NCBI RefSeq assembly: GCF_000372525.1
Contig: NZ_AQUR01000087.1
Span: 1-64,000, forward strand
Length of the DNA stretch: 64,000 nt
Origin: Cupriavidus neocaledonicus
GTDB taxonomy: Bacteria > Pseudomonadota > Gammaproteobacteria > Burkholderiales > Burkholderiaceae
Direction of reading: 5' to 3'
A model generated the notes under the pieces. The model worked only from the letters and a program-made list of their open reading frames with translations, had not been told where the DNA came from and ran no database searches. Position 1 is the first letter of the stretch. The number at the start of each line of letters is the position of its first letter. Below, one piece after another: positions 1 to 9,179 of this stretch. The translations under genes and the position numbers were made by a program.

Positions 1-782
1 GTCACCGGCCACGTACTGCCGACAGGCGACAACGCTGCCGGTATCGCACTGCTGCGGCAGGCGGGCGATCTGGTCAGGACGTTGGGCGATGGCGCCACCA
101 GGCACCAGACCCAAGCCCTGTCGACCGGGAAGGACGACGAGTCGCCATTGGCGAAGCAAGCCAAGGCTGCAGCCGGCATGGTCGACGGGCAATCGCTCGA
201 ACAGCAAAGGAAGACGCGGCTGGCGGCAATACCAGCACACCAAGGAAGGTGCCGCACCAGGGCGAGCCAATGGTCCACCTCAACGGCAGAGCTGGCGTGG
301 CTATGGTGGCGGGCCAGGATCTGCAGATTGCCAGTGGGGAAAGCGTCGTGATGGCCAGCGGGCAGGACAACAATGTCGCCGTCGCGGGACAGGGGCGCAT
401 CCATTCGGGAAAGGCGATTGGGGTGGCCGCAGGACTGTCTTCGGCCGGCGGCGGAAACGTCGGCCTGCAACTGACGGCAGGCCAGGGCGATATCGATCTC
501 CAGGCGCAGCATGATTTGCTGAAGCTGGCGGCGCGGGAGGACCTGACCATTGTGTCGGCCAATATGAATGTGGACTTTGCTGCGGCCAAGCGCATCCGCA
601 TTGCGACAGCTGGTGGTGCTGCCATCACCATCGAGGGCGGCAATATTACTTTCGAATGTCCCGGCCCGATTACTTACAAGGCCGCGCAAAGGAAGTTCGA
701 GGCAGGCGTCCGCCACGACTATCCGCTCCCAATGGCACCGGCGACGCCATGGGAGATAACCGGTTCCTTCCCCTACTCCTGA
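1..782 (+). pseudogene. vgrG: VgrG-type T6SS spike protein, 3' part, frameshifted
   Basis: The window opens inside this gene. From about position 205 to the stop at 780-782 the product is a DUF2345-like VgrG C-terminus: PHQGEPMV, VMASGQDNN, IHSGKAIG and glycine-rich beta-helix repeats that form the spike shaft. Upstream sequence (VTGHVLPTGDN..., helical, KAAAGMVDGQSLEQ) is in frame 1, while the DUF2345 part is in frame 3. Putting one G back in the run at about 201-208 restores a continuous LEQAKEDAAGGNTS reading. The lesion is therefore a single-base deletion, real or a sequencing error. VgrG sits at the tip of the secreted Hcp tube, and the 3' neighbours of vgrG genes are commonly its cargo effectors. 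The 5' part of the gene lies outside the window. Confidence 0.75.
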
Positions 783-795
783 ACCAGACTGCGCC

Positions 796-3048
796 ATGAT
801 CATCAGCTATCCCATTCTTACAACGCCGCCGGCAGGCAACGCCATGGAAGAGTCGGAGGATGCCTGGCTGGCCCGCCTGCTGGCCGAGTCAGACGACCCG
901 AAGGGCGCCTATCCGGCGCGCATGGTCGGCAACACGTACTGTTGGCACGGCGGTCTGCATATCGGTGCCGATACGGCAACGCCGGTTCGCGCCATCGCAG
1001 ATGGCACCATCGTCGCCTACCGGCTGGCGCCAAAGACCGAGACCTACGAAGGGCAGCCCTACGACACCAGCTTCGTGCTGCTACGCCATGAGACCGAGAC
1101 GGGTGCGGTCACGCCGGTGGTGTTCTACTCGCTCTACTTGAACCTCGCCGCCGCCGAGCATTTGCATGGTCGTACCGACACGCTCGCAACGTGCTACCGA
1201 ACCCGCACCAGCCCGGACGCACGCGTGCCGGACGATCCGAAAAAGGCCAAGGTCTACCGGCGCGACATACTCGGCTATCCGGGGAGCCAGCATCAGTCCG
1301 GACGCAATGGATTTCATTTGGAGATCTTCACCACCGACGAGGCGCTGACCCTCTTTTTCCGCGATAGCAGCCGCATCACGGACAAGGGTAGTGCTGACAT
1401 CTATGGCGACGTCCACTTTGTTATCCCGGAAGGCAAGTCATTCGCAGCTGCGCATCCGCGTCTCCCCGCAGGTGACTGGCCATGGCGGAAAACGGACAAG
1501 GATGCCAAGCCGATGTTTCCGATCGGAAAAGCCGGAAGCAATGCCGGGCAGCAACTCTACGTCAGCGTACGCCTGGACAAGGACAAGCGCCTCACGACCA
1601 CACGCATACGTACCGCGCAGGGGCAGTACCGCGAACTCGGCCGGGTCGAACAACAGGGGTATGGCTACGCCATGCTGGCTCTTGCCGAGGCGCTGTACCC
1701 GGACAACCCTAGCGCTGGCCTGGAGTGGCTGACCTTCGGGCGTGTGTTGAGCGACGAACGCAGCCGCCACACCGACAATTGGCAACTGGTGCCCTATGCA
1801 CCCGGCTCGGCCGGATATATCGACTTGTCACAGGCCGGCATCGCGCGGTTGTCCGACGCGGACTTCCCGCATTGGCTTGGCTGGAAGAAGGTCGAAGAAG
1901 GCGCGATGCTGAGTCCGGCCGATGCCATCGTAGACGACCCGGCGACGCTACAGATGCTGAGCGACAACGGCGACGCGGGCAAGGCGGCGCTGCGTCATCT
2001 GGTGGTCAAGCATCCGACTGAATGGGATGTCTCGGATTTAGACGCACGCTTTGCGCGCCTGCGCAAAACGGGCATGCCGTTGGTGTCGGAGGAAAGTTGG
2101 CAGCGGTTCAAGGATCAGGCGCAGAAACTCGCGTTCTGGCAGCACACTGGATTGCCTCGTGGGGTATGGCATTTCCATCCGCTGCAGTTCATTCATCATA
2201 TGCGTCGGGCGCTGTGGCTTAGTGTTGATGAACTTAGGCAGGCTGTGCCGGCAAGGGCGTTGCGGGGCTTTGGGGCAGGAATTCCCCACAAGATTGTGTA
2301 TGAAGCAGCAACAAGAGACGCCGGTGTTCTCGCAAGGAGTCATAAGGACCGTTTGAATACTGCTTGGCGAAAGTACGGCATAACGACCCGCGCCAGGCTA
2401 GCCGCATTCCTTGGGAACTCCGTTCAAGAAACAGTCTGGTTCAGCACGCTGGTAGAGGGGGGCGGCTCGCGTTCTTGGTACTCGCCATGGTTCGGTCGTG
2501 GCTTTCTGCAGCTGACACATACGCCCAACTATCTGAAATACTGGAAATTCCGAGGCCGTGACATCGACGCTGCCCTCGACGCCGCACTACATGCAACATA
2601 CTCGAGGGCGAAAGAATTGCGCAGCAACGTACCGCTACATGCCGCTGAACCGAGTTTGCCAGGAAACATTCTAAATTGGCGCGAAGATGTGGCTGTGGAC
2701 ACTTATAGTGCCGCTGATAGCGCTGGGCACTACTGGCTCAAGAATGGGGCGAATAAAGAAGCGGACACGCTAATTCCAAATTACCGCCATCAGTTCAGTA
2801 TCCATTTCACCAGCCAACTAAGGAAGCGCGATGTCTTTGTATTTTACGAGAATGTATCTTTCCGCCGTGCGTCCTGCATCGTGAACCTGCCAGACCACGT
2901 GAATCTAGGAAATCCGCGGTTGAATGGTCTTGTAGACCGATATCATGCATACGCCTATGCTCAGGTGTTGTTGTTCGACCATCCTACCTTCCCCGATAGG
3001 GTGGGCGTCGTGCAGTTCAAGCCGGAGGATTATGAATGGAAGCGGTGA
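796..3048 (+). CDS. Putative T6SS peptidoglycan-targeting effector (M23-like plus GH19/lysozyme-like)
   Basis: 750 aa, starting 13 nt after the vgrG stop. Residues about 50-190 look like an M23/LytM domain (HGGLHIGAD, then TPVRAIADGTIV, later GFHLEIF), but the second motif has one His instead of HxH, so this domain may be degenerate. Residues about 520-620 look like a GH19 chitinase/lysozyme fold: LAAFLGNSVQETVWF, with Glu as the likely catalytic acid, then GRGFLQLTHTPNY. No signal peptide is visible, as expected of cargo delivered by VgrG. The last ~800 nt are visibly richer in A+T than the 5' half, which suits an exchangeable toxin module. The inferred role is to cleave peptidoglycan in the periplasm of competitors. 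The domain calls are from motifs only; an ordinary cell-wall hydrolase is the alternative. Confidence 0.6.
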   Translation: MIISYPILTTPPAGNAMEESEDAWLARLLAESDDPKGAYPARMVGNTYCWHGGLHIGADTATPVRAIADGTIVAYRLAPKTETYEGQPYDTSFVLLRHETETGAVTPVVFYSLYLNLAAAEHLHGRTDTLATCYRTRTSPDARVPDDPKKAKVYRRDILGYPGSQHQSGRNGFHLEIFTTDEALTLFFRDSSRITDKGSADIYGDVHFVIPEGKSFAAAHPRLPAGDWPWRKTDKDAKPMFPIGKAGSNAGQQLYVSVRLDKDKRLTTTRIRTAQGQYRELGRVEQQGYGYAMLALAEALYPDNPSAGLEWLTFGRVLSDERSRHTDNWQLVPYAPGSAGYIDLSQAGIARLSDADFPHWLGWKKVEEGAMLSPADAIVDDPATLQMLSDNGDAGKAALRHLVVKHPTEWDVSDLDARFARLRKTGMPLVSEESWQRFKDQAQKLAFWQHTGLPRGVWHFHPLQFIHHMRRALWLSVDELRQAVPARALRGFGAGIPHKIVYEAATRDAGVLARSHKDRLNTAWRKYGITTRARLAAFLGNSVQETVWFSTLVEGGGSRSWYSPWFGRGFLQLTHTPNYLKYWKFRGRDIDAALDAALHATYSRAKELRSNVPLHAAEPSLPGNILNWREDVAVDTYSAADSAGHYWLKNGANKEADTLIPNYRHQFSIHFTSQLRKRDVFVFYENVSFRRASCIVNLPDHVNLGNPRLNGLVDRYHAYAYAQVLLFDHPTFPDRVGVVQFKPEDYEWKR

Positions 3049-3683
3049 GGGAGCGGACTCTCGAAGCGTTTGCAGTCTTTGGCACGGCGATGGCCTTCTC
3101 GCTCGCGAGCGCGGGCGTGTGGGCGGAGGGAGTGAGAGGTAACGGACTCATACCTAAAGGGACGCAACGATACGTCCTTCCAATGAAAGACTGTGCGCTG
3201 GAATTTGTCGCCAAGGCTGGAGGTGCTGCCCGGGTAACTCCATCGGACGATTCCTGGGGTACCTTTAGACATGGAAGCTACTTTCCAAAAGAGAACGAGA
3301 AAGAGCTATCAATGCTTGTCAGTTGCCAGCCCGGGGCGGCAAAAAAACTCTGTCCGGAACTGATGAGCCAACGCCGGGAGTCTGACCCTATGATGATCCG
3401 GGATACTCAACAGCGTGACCTTACCAGCCTTAACCCGCGGTACTACTCTGATGCCACCATTGCTACTGCGACCGCTGTAGCGACACCGCGTAGCCGTGAC
3501 CTCCATTTTTGTCTAGGTGATGAAACGCGTACGATCGTGACGATGAATGGCGGGATCGTCGTTGGATTCGACCCGCGCGAGATCACCGAAACCCGCGGCA
3601 AGACGATTTTGAAACGCTCAGAGCGCGCGCTGCCAGACGTGCTAGCCATCATCCGCTCGATGCGGTTCATCGCCAATCCATAG
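3036..3683 (+). CDS. Exported protein, candidate immunity protein for the upstream effector
   Basis: 215 aa. It overlaps the effector stop by 13 nt and has a GGAGG ribosome site about 8 nt before the ATG, so the two are translated together. The N-terminus is a signal peptide (hydrophobic AFAVFGTAMAFSLASA, likely cleavage after VWA). The mature part has several cysteines (KDCALEF, VSCQPGA, KLCPEL, HFCLGDE) that could form periplasmic disulfides. I recognise no family. A periplasmic partner encoded directly behind a peptidoglycan hydrolase effector fits an immunity protein; this is inferred from context, not homology. Confidence 0.55.
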   Translation: MEAVRERTLEAFAVFGTAMAFSLASAGVWAEGVRGNGLIPKGTQRYVLPMKDCALEFVAKAGGAARVTPSDDSWGTFRHGSYFPKENEKELSMLVSCQPGAAKKLCPELMSQRRESDPMMIRDTQQRDLTSLNPRYYSDATIATATAVATPRSRDLHFCLGDETRTIVTMNGGIVVGFDPREITETRGKTILKRSERALPDVLAIIRSMRFIANP

Positions 3684-3708
3684 CACCTAAGGCACCACAA
3701 TCGCCCCC

Positions 3709-5112
3709 TTAATCCACCAACCCCACCAACGCCTCCCGCGCCTCCCTCCTCAACTTCTCCAAATCCAGCCCCACCACCGCCCCATCCCGCACCACCTGCC
3801 GCCCCCTCACCAGCACATCACGCACAGGCGTCGGCTCCCCAGCCGCCACCGGCGCCGTGCCGATGTCATGGAACCCATGGAACCGCAGCCCGCTGACGTC
3901 ATAGATCGCCAGGTCCGCCGATTGCCCGGGCGCAAGCGTGCCGATACCGGGCAGCCCCAGAACCTGCGCCCCACCGGCAGTACCCCAGTGAAGCACTTCC
4001 TCCACCCGCGTTTGCCCGGCGCCGCCGAGGGCGCGGTGCACCAGCCAGGCGAAGTTGGCCTCGTGCACCATGCTGCCCGATTCATTGGAAGCGACGCCAT
4101 CGACGCCAAGTGAGATCGGCACGCCCGCATCCGCCATCGCCCGCACCGGCGCGATACCGCTGCCGAGGCGTGCGTTGCTGACGGGGCAATGCGCCATGCC
4201 GGTATTGGTCACGGCCAGCATGCGGATTTCCTCAGGGTTGACGGTGACGAGGTGCGCGAACCAGACGTCGGGTCCCAGCCAGTCGTGGTCGGCGACGAAC
4301 TGCACCGGCGTGCACTGGTACTTCTCGCGGCAGAACCTGACGTAGTTGTCGGTCTCGGACAGGTGCGAATGCAGGCGCAGGTCCATACCGCGGCCAAAGG
4401 CGGCGAGTTCGCGCAGCAGGGCGGGCGGCAGCGAGAAGGTGGGGGTCGTCGGGGCCACCACCACGCGGCGCAGGCCGTCGGGGGCGGGGTCGTGGTAGCG
4501 TGATTTCAGCCGTTCGATATCGGCCAGCATTTCGTCCAGCGTCTCGGGCACCAGCGCGGTGGCGCGCATGCCGGGATGATCGGAGGCGGACTGGATGGCG
4601 CCGCCGCGGCACAGCACCAGGCGCATGCCGAGCTCTTCGGCCACCTCGAACAGCACGTCGCCGGTTTCGGCGCCGTGGCCGTGGTGATACAGGTAGTGGT
4701 GGTCGGCGCACGTGGTGGTGCCGGACAGCAGCAGCTCCGCCATGCCCAGGCGCACCGCGGTGCGGAAGATCTTCGGACTGAAGCGCGCCAGGCGCGGGTA
4801 GGCGACGGCCGCCAACCATTGCTCCAGCCCGACGTTCATGCCGCTGGGCACGGCCTTCAGCAGGTTCTGGAACAAGTGATGGTGGGTGTTGACCCAGCCG
4901 GGATAGATCACGCAGCCGCTGGCGTCGAGGAGGCCTTCGCCGTCGTGACGCGGCAGGCTGGCACCGATTTCGGCGATGCGGCCCTCGCGGATGCGGATGT
5001 CGGCGGCGCCGGCGCGCGCGGCAGTGCCGGCGCGGCCGGTCATCACGGCGGCGGCGTTGCGGATCAGCAGGGCGCCGGCCGGCGCGGTGGTGGCGTTGGT
5101 GTTGTGCACCAT
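3709..5112 (-). CDS. Amidohydrolase, 8-oxoguanine deaminase / chlorohydrolase-like (COG0402)
   Basis: 467 aa metal-dependent cytosolic deaminase of the COG0402 family (guanine/8-oxoguanine deaminase, AtzB/TrzN, SAH deaminase). Metal and active-site motifs appear in order: NTHHHLFQ (HxH ligand pair), HSHLSET, HCPVSNARLGSG and GVDGVASNE. The start lies 4 nt after the stop of the NCS2 permease, so the two form one unit: uptake of a purine-like base followed by hydrolytic deamination. 8-Oxoguanine deaminase is my preferred family assignment because of the purine permease, but the family covers many substrates and the real one cannot be read from sequence. Confidence 0.75.
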   Translation of the reverse strand: MVHNTNATTAPAGALLIRNAAAVMTGRAGTAARAGAADIRIREGRIAEIGASLPRHDGEGLLDASGCVIYPGWVNTHHHLFQNLLKAVPSGMNVGLEQWLAAVAYPRLARFSPKIFRTAVRLGMAELLLSGTTTCADHHYLYHHGHGAETGDVLFEVAEELGMRLVLCRGGAIQSASDHPGMRATALVPETLDEMLADIERLKSRYHDPAPDGLRRVVVAPTTPTFSLPPALLRELAAFGRGMDLRLHSHLSETDNYVRFCREKYQCTPVQFVADHDWLGPDVWFAHLVTVNPEEIRMLAVTNTGMAHCPVSNARLGSGIAPVRAMADAGVPISLGVDGVASNESGSMVHEANFAWLVHRALGGAGQTRVEEVLHWGTAGGAQVLGLPGIGTLAPGQSADLAIYDVSGLRFHGFHDIGTAPVAAGEPTPVRDVLVRGRQVVRDGAVVGLDLEKLRREAREALVGLVD

Positions 5113-5116
5113 GTTG

Positions 5117-6466
5117 TCAGACCCCTTGGACGTTGTCGGCGCTGGCGGTCAGCTCGTCGGCTTCACGCGCTGGCAGGCCGTTGAGAATCAGGTTGAGGAC
5201 CACCGAAACCACGCAGGCGATGATCACGCTGCTGTGGACGAAGGGCTGCAGGAAGCCGGGCAGCTTTTCGAGCATGCCGGGCAGCATCACCGGCATCATC
5301 GCGCAGCCGAGCGTGATCGAGACGATGGAGAGGTTGTTGGGATTGCGCTCGTAGTCCACCTCGCCCAGCGTCTTGATGCCGGCGGCGACGACCACGCCGA
5401 ACATCACCATGGTGGCGCCGCCCAGCGCCGCGGCGGGGATCGATGCGAACAGCGCGCCGATCTTGGGCACCAGCGCCACCGCGCACAGCATCACGCCGCA
5501 GGTGGCGACCACCCAGCGGCTGCGCACGCCGGTGACGATCACCAGCCCCACGTTCTCCATGAAGGCGATGTACGGGAACGCCGCGAACATGCCGCCGATG
5601 GCGCTGGCCAGGCCGTTGGCGCGCAGGCCGCGGGTGGCGTCGCGCTCGGTCAGCGGTCGCTTGACGATGTCGCCGACGGCAACGAACAGGCCCATCGATT
5701 CCACCATCTGCACCACCATCACGATCACCATGGTGGTGATGGCGCCGATGTTGAAGGTGGGCATGCCGAACGCGAACGGCGTCACCATGGTGAACCATGG
5801 CGCGCGCGCGACCTCGTCGAAGCTGCCCATGCCCAGCATCCACGCCACCGCGCCGCCAACCAGCAGGCCGATCACCACCGACAGGTTGCGCACCAGCTCG
5901 CCGCCGTGCCGGTTGATCAGCAGGATCAGTGCCACCACGCCGAAGGCGACCAGAAAAAAGATGGGCGCGCCGAAATCCGGCGCGCCCCTTCCGCCTCCAA
6001 ACCAGTGAAACGAAACCGGGAACAGCGACAGGCCCACGGCGGTGATGGTGCACCCGCTCACCACCGGCGGGAAGAAGCGCTTGAGCTTGCCGATCACCGG
6101 GGCCAGGAACATCGCGATCACGCCGGCGGCGATGATGGCGCCGCAAACGCCGTTGAAGCCGAGCGCGGGATCGGTGCCGATGGCGATGACCGGGCCCACG
6201 GAGCTGAACGCCACGCCCTGCATCAGCGGCAGGCGCACGCCGAACTTCCAGAAGCCCACGGTCTGCAGCAGCGTGGCGATGCCGGAGGTGAACAGCGCAG
6301 TGCTGATCAGCATGGTGGTCTGCGCCGGCGTCATCTTGAGGGCGCCGGCGACGATCATCGGCACCGCAATGGCGCCGAGGTAGCTGACCAGCATGTGCTG
6401 GAAGCCGAGCGACGCCATCGCGCGTGCCGGCAGGATCTGGTCGACGGGGTGAACCACTGGTTTCAT
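5117..6466 (-). CDS. NCS2-family nucleobase permease (uracil/xanthine type) 1
   Basis: 449 aa inner-membrane symporter with about 12-14 hydrophobic segments. Family features: HPVDQILPARAM near the N-terminus, GLQHML-like GFQHMLVSYLGAIAVP, a QTVGFWKFGVRLP segment and the signature region TGVRSRWVVA. The NCS2 family moves uracil, xanthine, urate and other purines with H+ or Na+. The start at 6466 is preferred over an upstream in-frame ATG because it has an AGGAG box about 7 nt before it. It is co-transcribed with the downstream deaminase. A second member of the same family lies at 14600-15991, so the region imports two substrates or one substrate under two controls. Confidence 0.88.
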   Translation of the reverse strand: MKPVVHPVDQILPARAMASLGFQHMLVSYLGAIAVPMIVAGALKMTPAQTTMLISTALFTSGIATLLQTVGFWKFGVRLPLMQGVAFSSVGPVIAIGTDPALGFNGVCGAIIAAGVIAMFLAPVIGKLKRFFPPVVSGCTITAVGLSLFPVSFHWFGGGRGAPDFGAPIFFLVAFGVVALILLINRHGGELVRNLSVVIGLLVGGAVAWMLGMGSFDEVARAPWFTMVTPFAFGMPTFNIGAITTMVIVMVVQMVESMGLFVAVGDIVKRPLTERDATRGLRANGLASAIGGMFAAFPYIAFMENVGLVIVTGVRSRWVVATCGVMLCAVALVPKIGALFASIPAAALGGATMVMFGVVVAAGIKTLGEVDYERNPNNLSIVSITLGCAMMPVMLPGMLEKLPGFLQPFVHSSVIIACVVSVVLNLILNGLPAREADELTASADNVQGV

Positions 6467-6747
6467 GATGGGTCTCCTGCCGCGTACTGGGGGAAAGTGC
6501 GCCATGCCGGCGGCGGCTGGCCCGGTCTGTGGTTGCCGGGCTCGGGTCCGTCACGGTGCCATGCGCGGCGCATGGCCCACGCATGCCTTGCACAGTAGTG
6601 ATGCACGGCATGCCGTCATAGCGTTATTGCGAAGGCTGTGGCACGGGGCCGCAAGCGGGCTTGCAAAATGCGCGCCGGAGGCATCAGGGGTTTCCCTTGG
6701 GTTGCGTGAGGGCAGGGGTGGCAATACGATGGATGCGCTGGTTTGCT

Positions 6748-6773
6748 CCCCTCTCCCGCGCGCGGGAGAGGGG
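6748..6773. repeat. 26-bp perfect palindrome, GGGAGAGG repeat copy 1
   Basis: A perfect palindrome whose right half reads cgcgggagagggg. It shares the outer gtttgct-ccctctcccgc pattern with the copy at 33867-33891. Intergenic, probably a dispersed REP-like element. Confidence 0.8.
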
Positions 6774-6870
6774 TTGGGGGAGAGGGCCGGCGTGCGCAGG
6801 AACGAAAGAGATCGAATGCCGCGCTGATGTTGCCAGCGGCATTCGAGGCGGTATCGCTCTTGCAAGTTCC

Positions 6871-6912
6871 TGCCCTCTCCCCCGCCCCCCTCCCGCAGGC
6901 GGGAGAGGGGAG
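6871..6912. repeat. GGGAGAGG palindromic repeat copy 2
   Basis: The core is ctcccgc-ag-gcgggag (6890-6905), flanked by a second C-rich arm ccctctcccc and gaggggaga. It is the same family as the copy 100 nt upstream but internally expanded. Confidence 0.7.
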
Positions 6913-6976
6913 AAAGACGTCGGACGTTGAGGCGGCGTCGGTCGCCGTGGTGCTTTCCCTTCTGCTATCCAACGCT

Positions 6977-7984
6977 ATGTCACCCACCGCAGCATGGTCC
7001 GCCGCAGCCCCGCGCTCGCCAGTCTCTCGCGGCGGGGACCTCGATCGCATCCAGTCGCTGTCCGGCCGCGTGTTCGGCCCCACGCGGCTGCGCGCGGCCG
7101 AGGACGATGCGGCGCTCGATGCGCGCATCGATACCAGCACCATCGGCCGGCTCACGCTGGTGACCATCGCCTACAACCAGGCGGTGCAGATCGAGCCGCA
7201 GCCGAACAAGGACGAGTTCGTGATCCAGACGGTGCTGGCCGGCGGCTGCCGCGTGGAAACGCCGCGGGGCGCGATGCTGATGCCACCGGGCGCGACCTTC
7301 GTGTTCTCGCCCACCGTGCCGACCACGCTGTCGCTCGATCCGGGCTGCGAGCGCTTCAGCGTGGTAATCCGGCGCCAGCTGATCGAAGAGGCGTTCCGCC
7401 ACCAGTTCAGCTTCGAGCCGCCGGCGCCGATCGAATTCGACATGCAGCCGGTGGCCGACGATGGCCGTGCCGCGCGCTGGCAGGCGCTGGTGGGCTACCT
7501 GCGCGCGGAAACGCGGGTGCGGCGCGAAGGCAGCGGCGTGCCGGCGGTGGATGCCAGCATCGAACGGATCGTGCTGTCGACGCTGCTGCTCGATCGCTTC
7601 GCCGCCGACGGCAATATGCTGCCGCGCCGCTTCGAAGCGGTGCTGCCTGACTACGTGCGCCAAGCCATTGCCTACCTGCGCGCCAACCTGGACCAGCCGC
7701 TGACGCTGGAACAGATCGCCGCGCATTGCGGCGTGTCGGCGCGCACGTTGCAGCTGGGCTTTCGCAAGAGCAAGGACACCACGCCGATGGAGTACCTGCG
7801 GCTGCTGCGCCTGCATGGCGCGCGCGCAGACCTGCAGCGCGCGTCGCAGGAGAAAGGCATGGTCGGCGCGATCGCGCTGCGGCACGGCTTTACCCACCTG
7901 AGCCTGTTCTCGCGCGAGTACCGGCGTGAGTTCGGCGAGCTGCCGTCGCAGACCTTGCGCGCGGCAGCCTTGCGGCGGGACTAA
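6977..7984 (+). CDS. AraC-family transcriptional regulator
   Basis: 335 aa. The N-terminal two thirds form an AraC_binding_2-like sensor domain (FVIQTVLAGGCRVETPRG, DPGCERFSVVI). The C-terminal ~100 residues hold two helix-turn-helix motifs (LTLEQIAAHCGVSARTLQ and AIALRHGFTHLSLFSREY), followed by FGELPSQTLR as is typical. The ATG at 6977 is chosen because the frame further upstream runs through the palindromic repeats. It is divergent from NCS2 permease 1 and convergent with the CobW gene, so it probably controls one of the adjacent catabolic operons. The effector is unknown. Confidence 0.85.
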   Translation: MSPTAAWSAAAPRSPVSRGGDLDRIQSLSGRVFGPTRLRAAEDDAALDARIDTSTIGRLTLVTIAYNQAVQIEPQPNKDEFVIQTVLAGGCRVETPRGAMLMPPGATFVFSPTVPTTLSLDPGCERFSVVIRRQLIEEAFRHQFSFEPPAPIEFDMQPVADDGRAARWQALVGYLRAETRVRREGSGVPAVDASIERIVLSTLLLDRFAADGNMLPRRFEAVLPDYVRQAIAYLRANLDQPLTLEQIAAHCGVSARTLQLGFRKSKDTTPMEYLRLLRLHGARADLQRASQEKGMVGAIALRHGFTHLSLFSREYRREFGELPSQTLRAAALRRD

Positions 7985-8015
7985 CCGCAAGCCAGTCCCG
8001 CCGCCGACAGCACGA

Positions 8016-9125
8016 TCAGGCGGCCTGCGCCACCGGCAGGCACACCTTCAGCAGCGTCTGCAGCCGCAGCTTGTCGAGATGGCGGCCGATGAACACGAAC
8101 TTGCTTTGCGCCGGCTCCGTACCCCACGCCTCGGCGGGATGGAAGTCCATCAACCGGTGCACCGCCTGCAGCACGTAGCGGCGCTCATCGCCGTCCACCG
8201 CGACGATGCCCTTCATGCGGAACACATCGTCGCCCTGCGCGGCCAGCAGCGCCTTCAGGCCGTGCTCGAGGCGCTGGCGATCAAATGGCTGGTCGAACAC
8301 CAGCGAGACCGAGGTCACCGACGGATCGTGGCGGTGGCCGTGACTGTCGTCATCGTGCGCGTGGTCGCAATACTCGTCGCATACGTGGTCGTGATGCTCG
8401 TCGTGCCGATCATGCGCTTGGCCGGTGTGCTCGTGCGCATCGTGCGCATCGTGCGCATCCGCCTGGATCGTCCCCGGCGTGAACCCGCCGATACCCAGGA
8501 TCTTGCCCAGGTCCACCTGCGCGAAGTTGGAGCGCAGGATCTGCGCGCCCTCGTTCAGGCGATGGATGCGCGCTTCCAGCCGGTCGAGCTGCACGGCGTC
8601 CACCAGGTCGGTCTTGTTCAGGATCACGCGGTCGGCGGCGACGATCTGGTCGACGGCCTGGTTGTCGAAGCCAGTCAGCTGGGGGTCGTCGAGATGGCTT
8701 TCGATATGCACCGCATCGACCAGCGTCAGGATGCCGTCGAGCGTGACCTGCCTGGCGACTTCGTTGTCCATGAAGAAGGTGGCGGCCACCGGGGTCGGGT
8801 CGGCCAGGCCGCTGGTCTCGACCAGGATATGGTCGAAGCGCTCGGGGCGCTCCAGCAGCTTCTGCAGGATGCGCACCAGGTCCGTGCGCACATCGACCAC
8901 GCAGCAGATGCAGCCGTTGGTCATCTGGTAGATCTCTTCGTCCGAGGTCATCACCAGGTCGGAATCGACGTCGACTTCGCCGAACTCGTTCTCGATCACG
9001 GCGATGCGGTGGCCGTGCTTCTGCGTCAGGATGTGGTTGAGCAGCGTCGTCTTGCCCGAGCCGAGGAAGCCGGTAAGGATGGTGACCGGGACGGGCGGCT
9101 GTTGTGCGACGGCAGGTGCGTTCAT
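8016..9125 (-). CDS. CobW/COG0523-family GTPase, His-rich metallochaperone
   Basis: 369 aa G3E P-loop GTPase. Walker A is GFLGSGKTT near residue 18, followed by ENEFGEVDVD, the family metal-binding GCICC motif and the NKTDLVD guanine-specificity motif. A CobW C-terminal domain ends the protein. Between them lies a stretch of about 40 residues rich in His and Asp (residues ~225-270, with CDEYC inside) that should bind Zn or another divalent metal. AGGAG precedes the ATG. It is the last gene of the molybdenum-hydroxylase operon, 54 nt after the UbiX-like gene. That suggests it supplies metal to one of the cluster's metalloenzymes rather than acting in cobalamin synthesis; this role is inferred. 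Confidence 0.85.
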   Translation of the reverse strand: MNAPAVAQQPPVPVTILTGFLGSGKTTLLNHILTQKHGHRIAVIENEFGEVDVDSDLVMTSDEEIYQMTNGCICCVVDVRTDLVRILQKLLERPERFDHILVETSGLADPTPVAATFFMDNEVARQVTLDGILTLVDAVHIESHLDDPQLTGFDNQAVDQIVAADRVILNKTDLVDAVQLDRLEARIHRLNEGAQILRSNFAQVDLGKILGIGGFTPGTIQADAHDAHDAHEHTGQAHDRHDEHHDHVCDEYCDHAHDDDSHGHRHDPSVTSVSLVFDQPFDRQRLEHGLKALLAAQGDDVFRMKGIVAVDGDERRYVLQAVHRLMDFHPAEAWGTEPAQSKFVFIGRHLDKLRLQTLLKVCLPVAQAA

Positions 9126-9179
9126 GTTGTCTCCTGATTAGGGTCTGCGTTCCCCGCGAGCGCGAGGCGGAAGTTCTTT

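Larger units (their letters stand above)
6467..6976. other. 510-nt intergenic region between NCS2 permease 1 and AraC regulator
   Basis: Divergent promoter region of the permease (minus) and the AraC gene (plus). It holds two GGGAGAGG-type palindromic elements (listed separately) and no credible gene: the open frames through it are G+C-driven and lack ribosome sites. Control sites for the AraC protein would be expected here, but I cannot point to a convincing pair. Confidence 0.6.
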
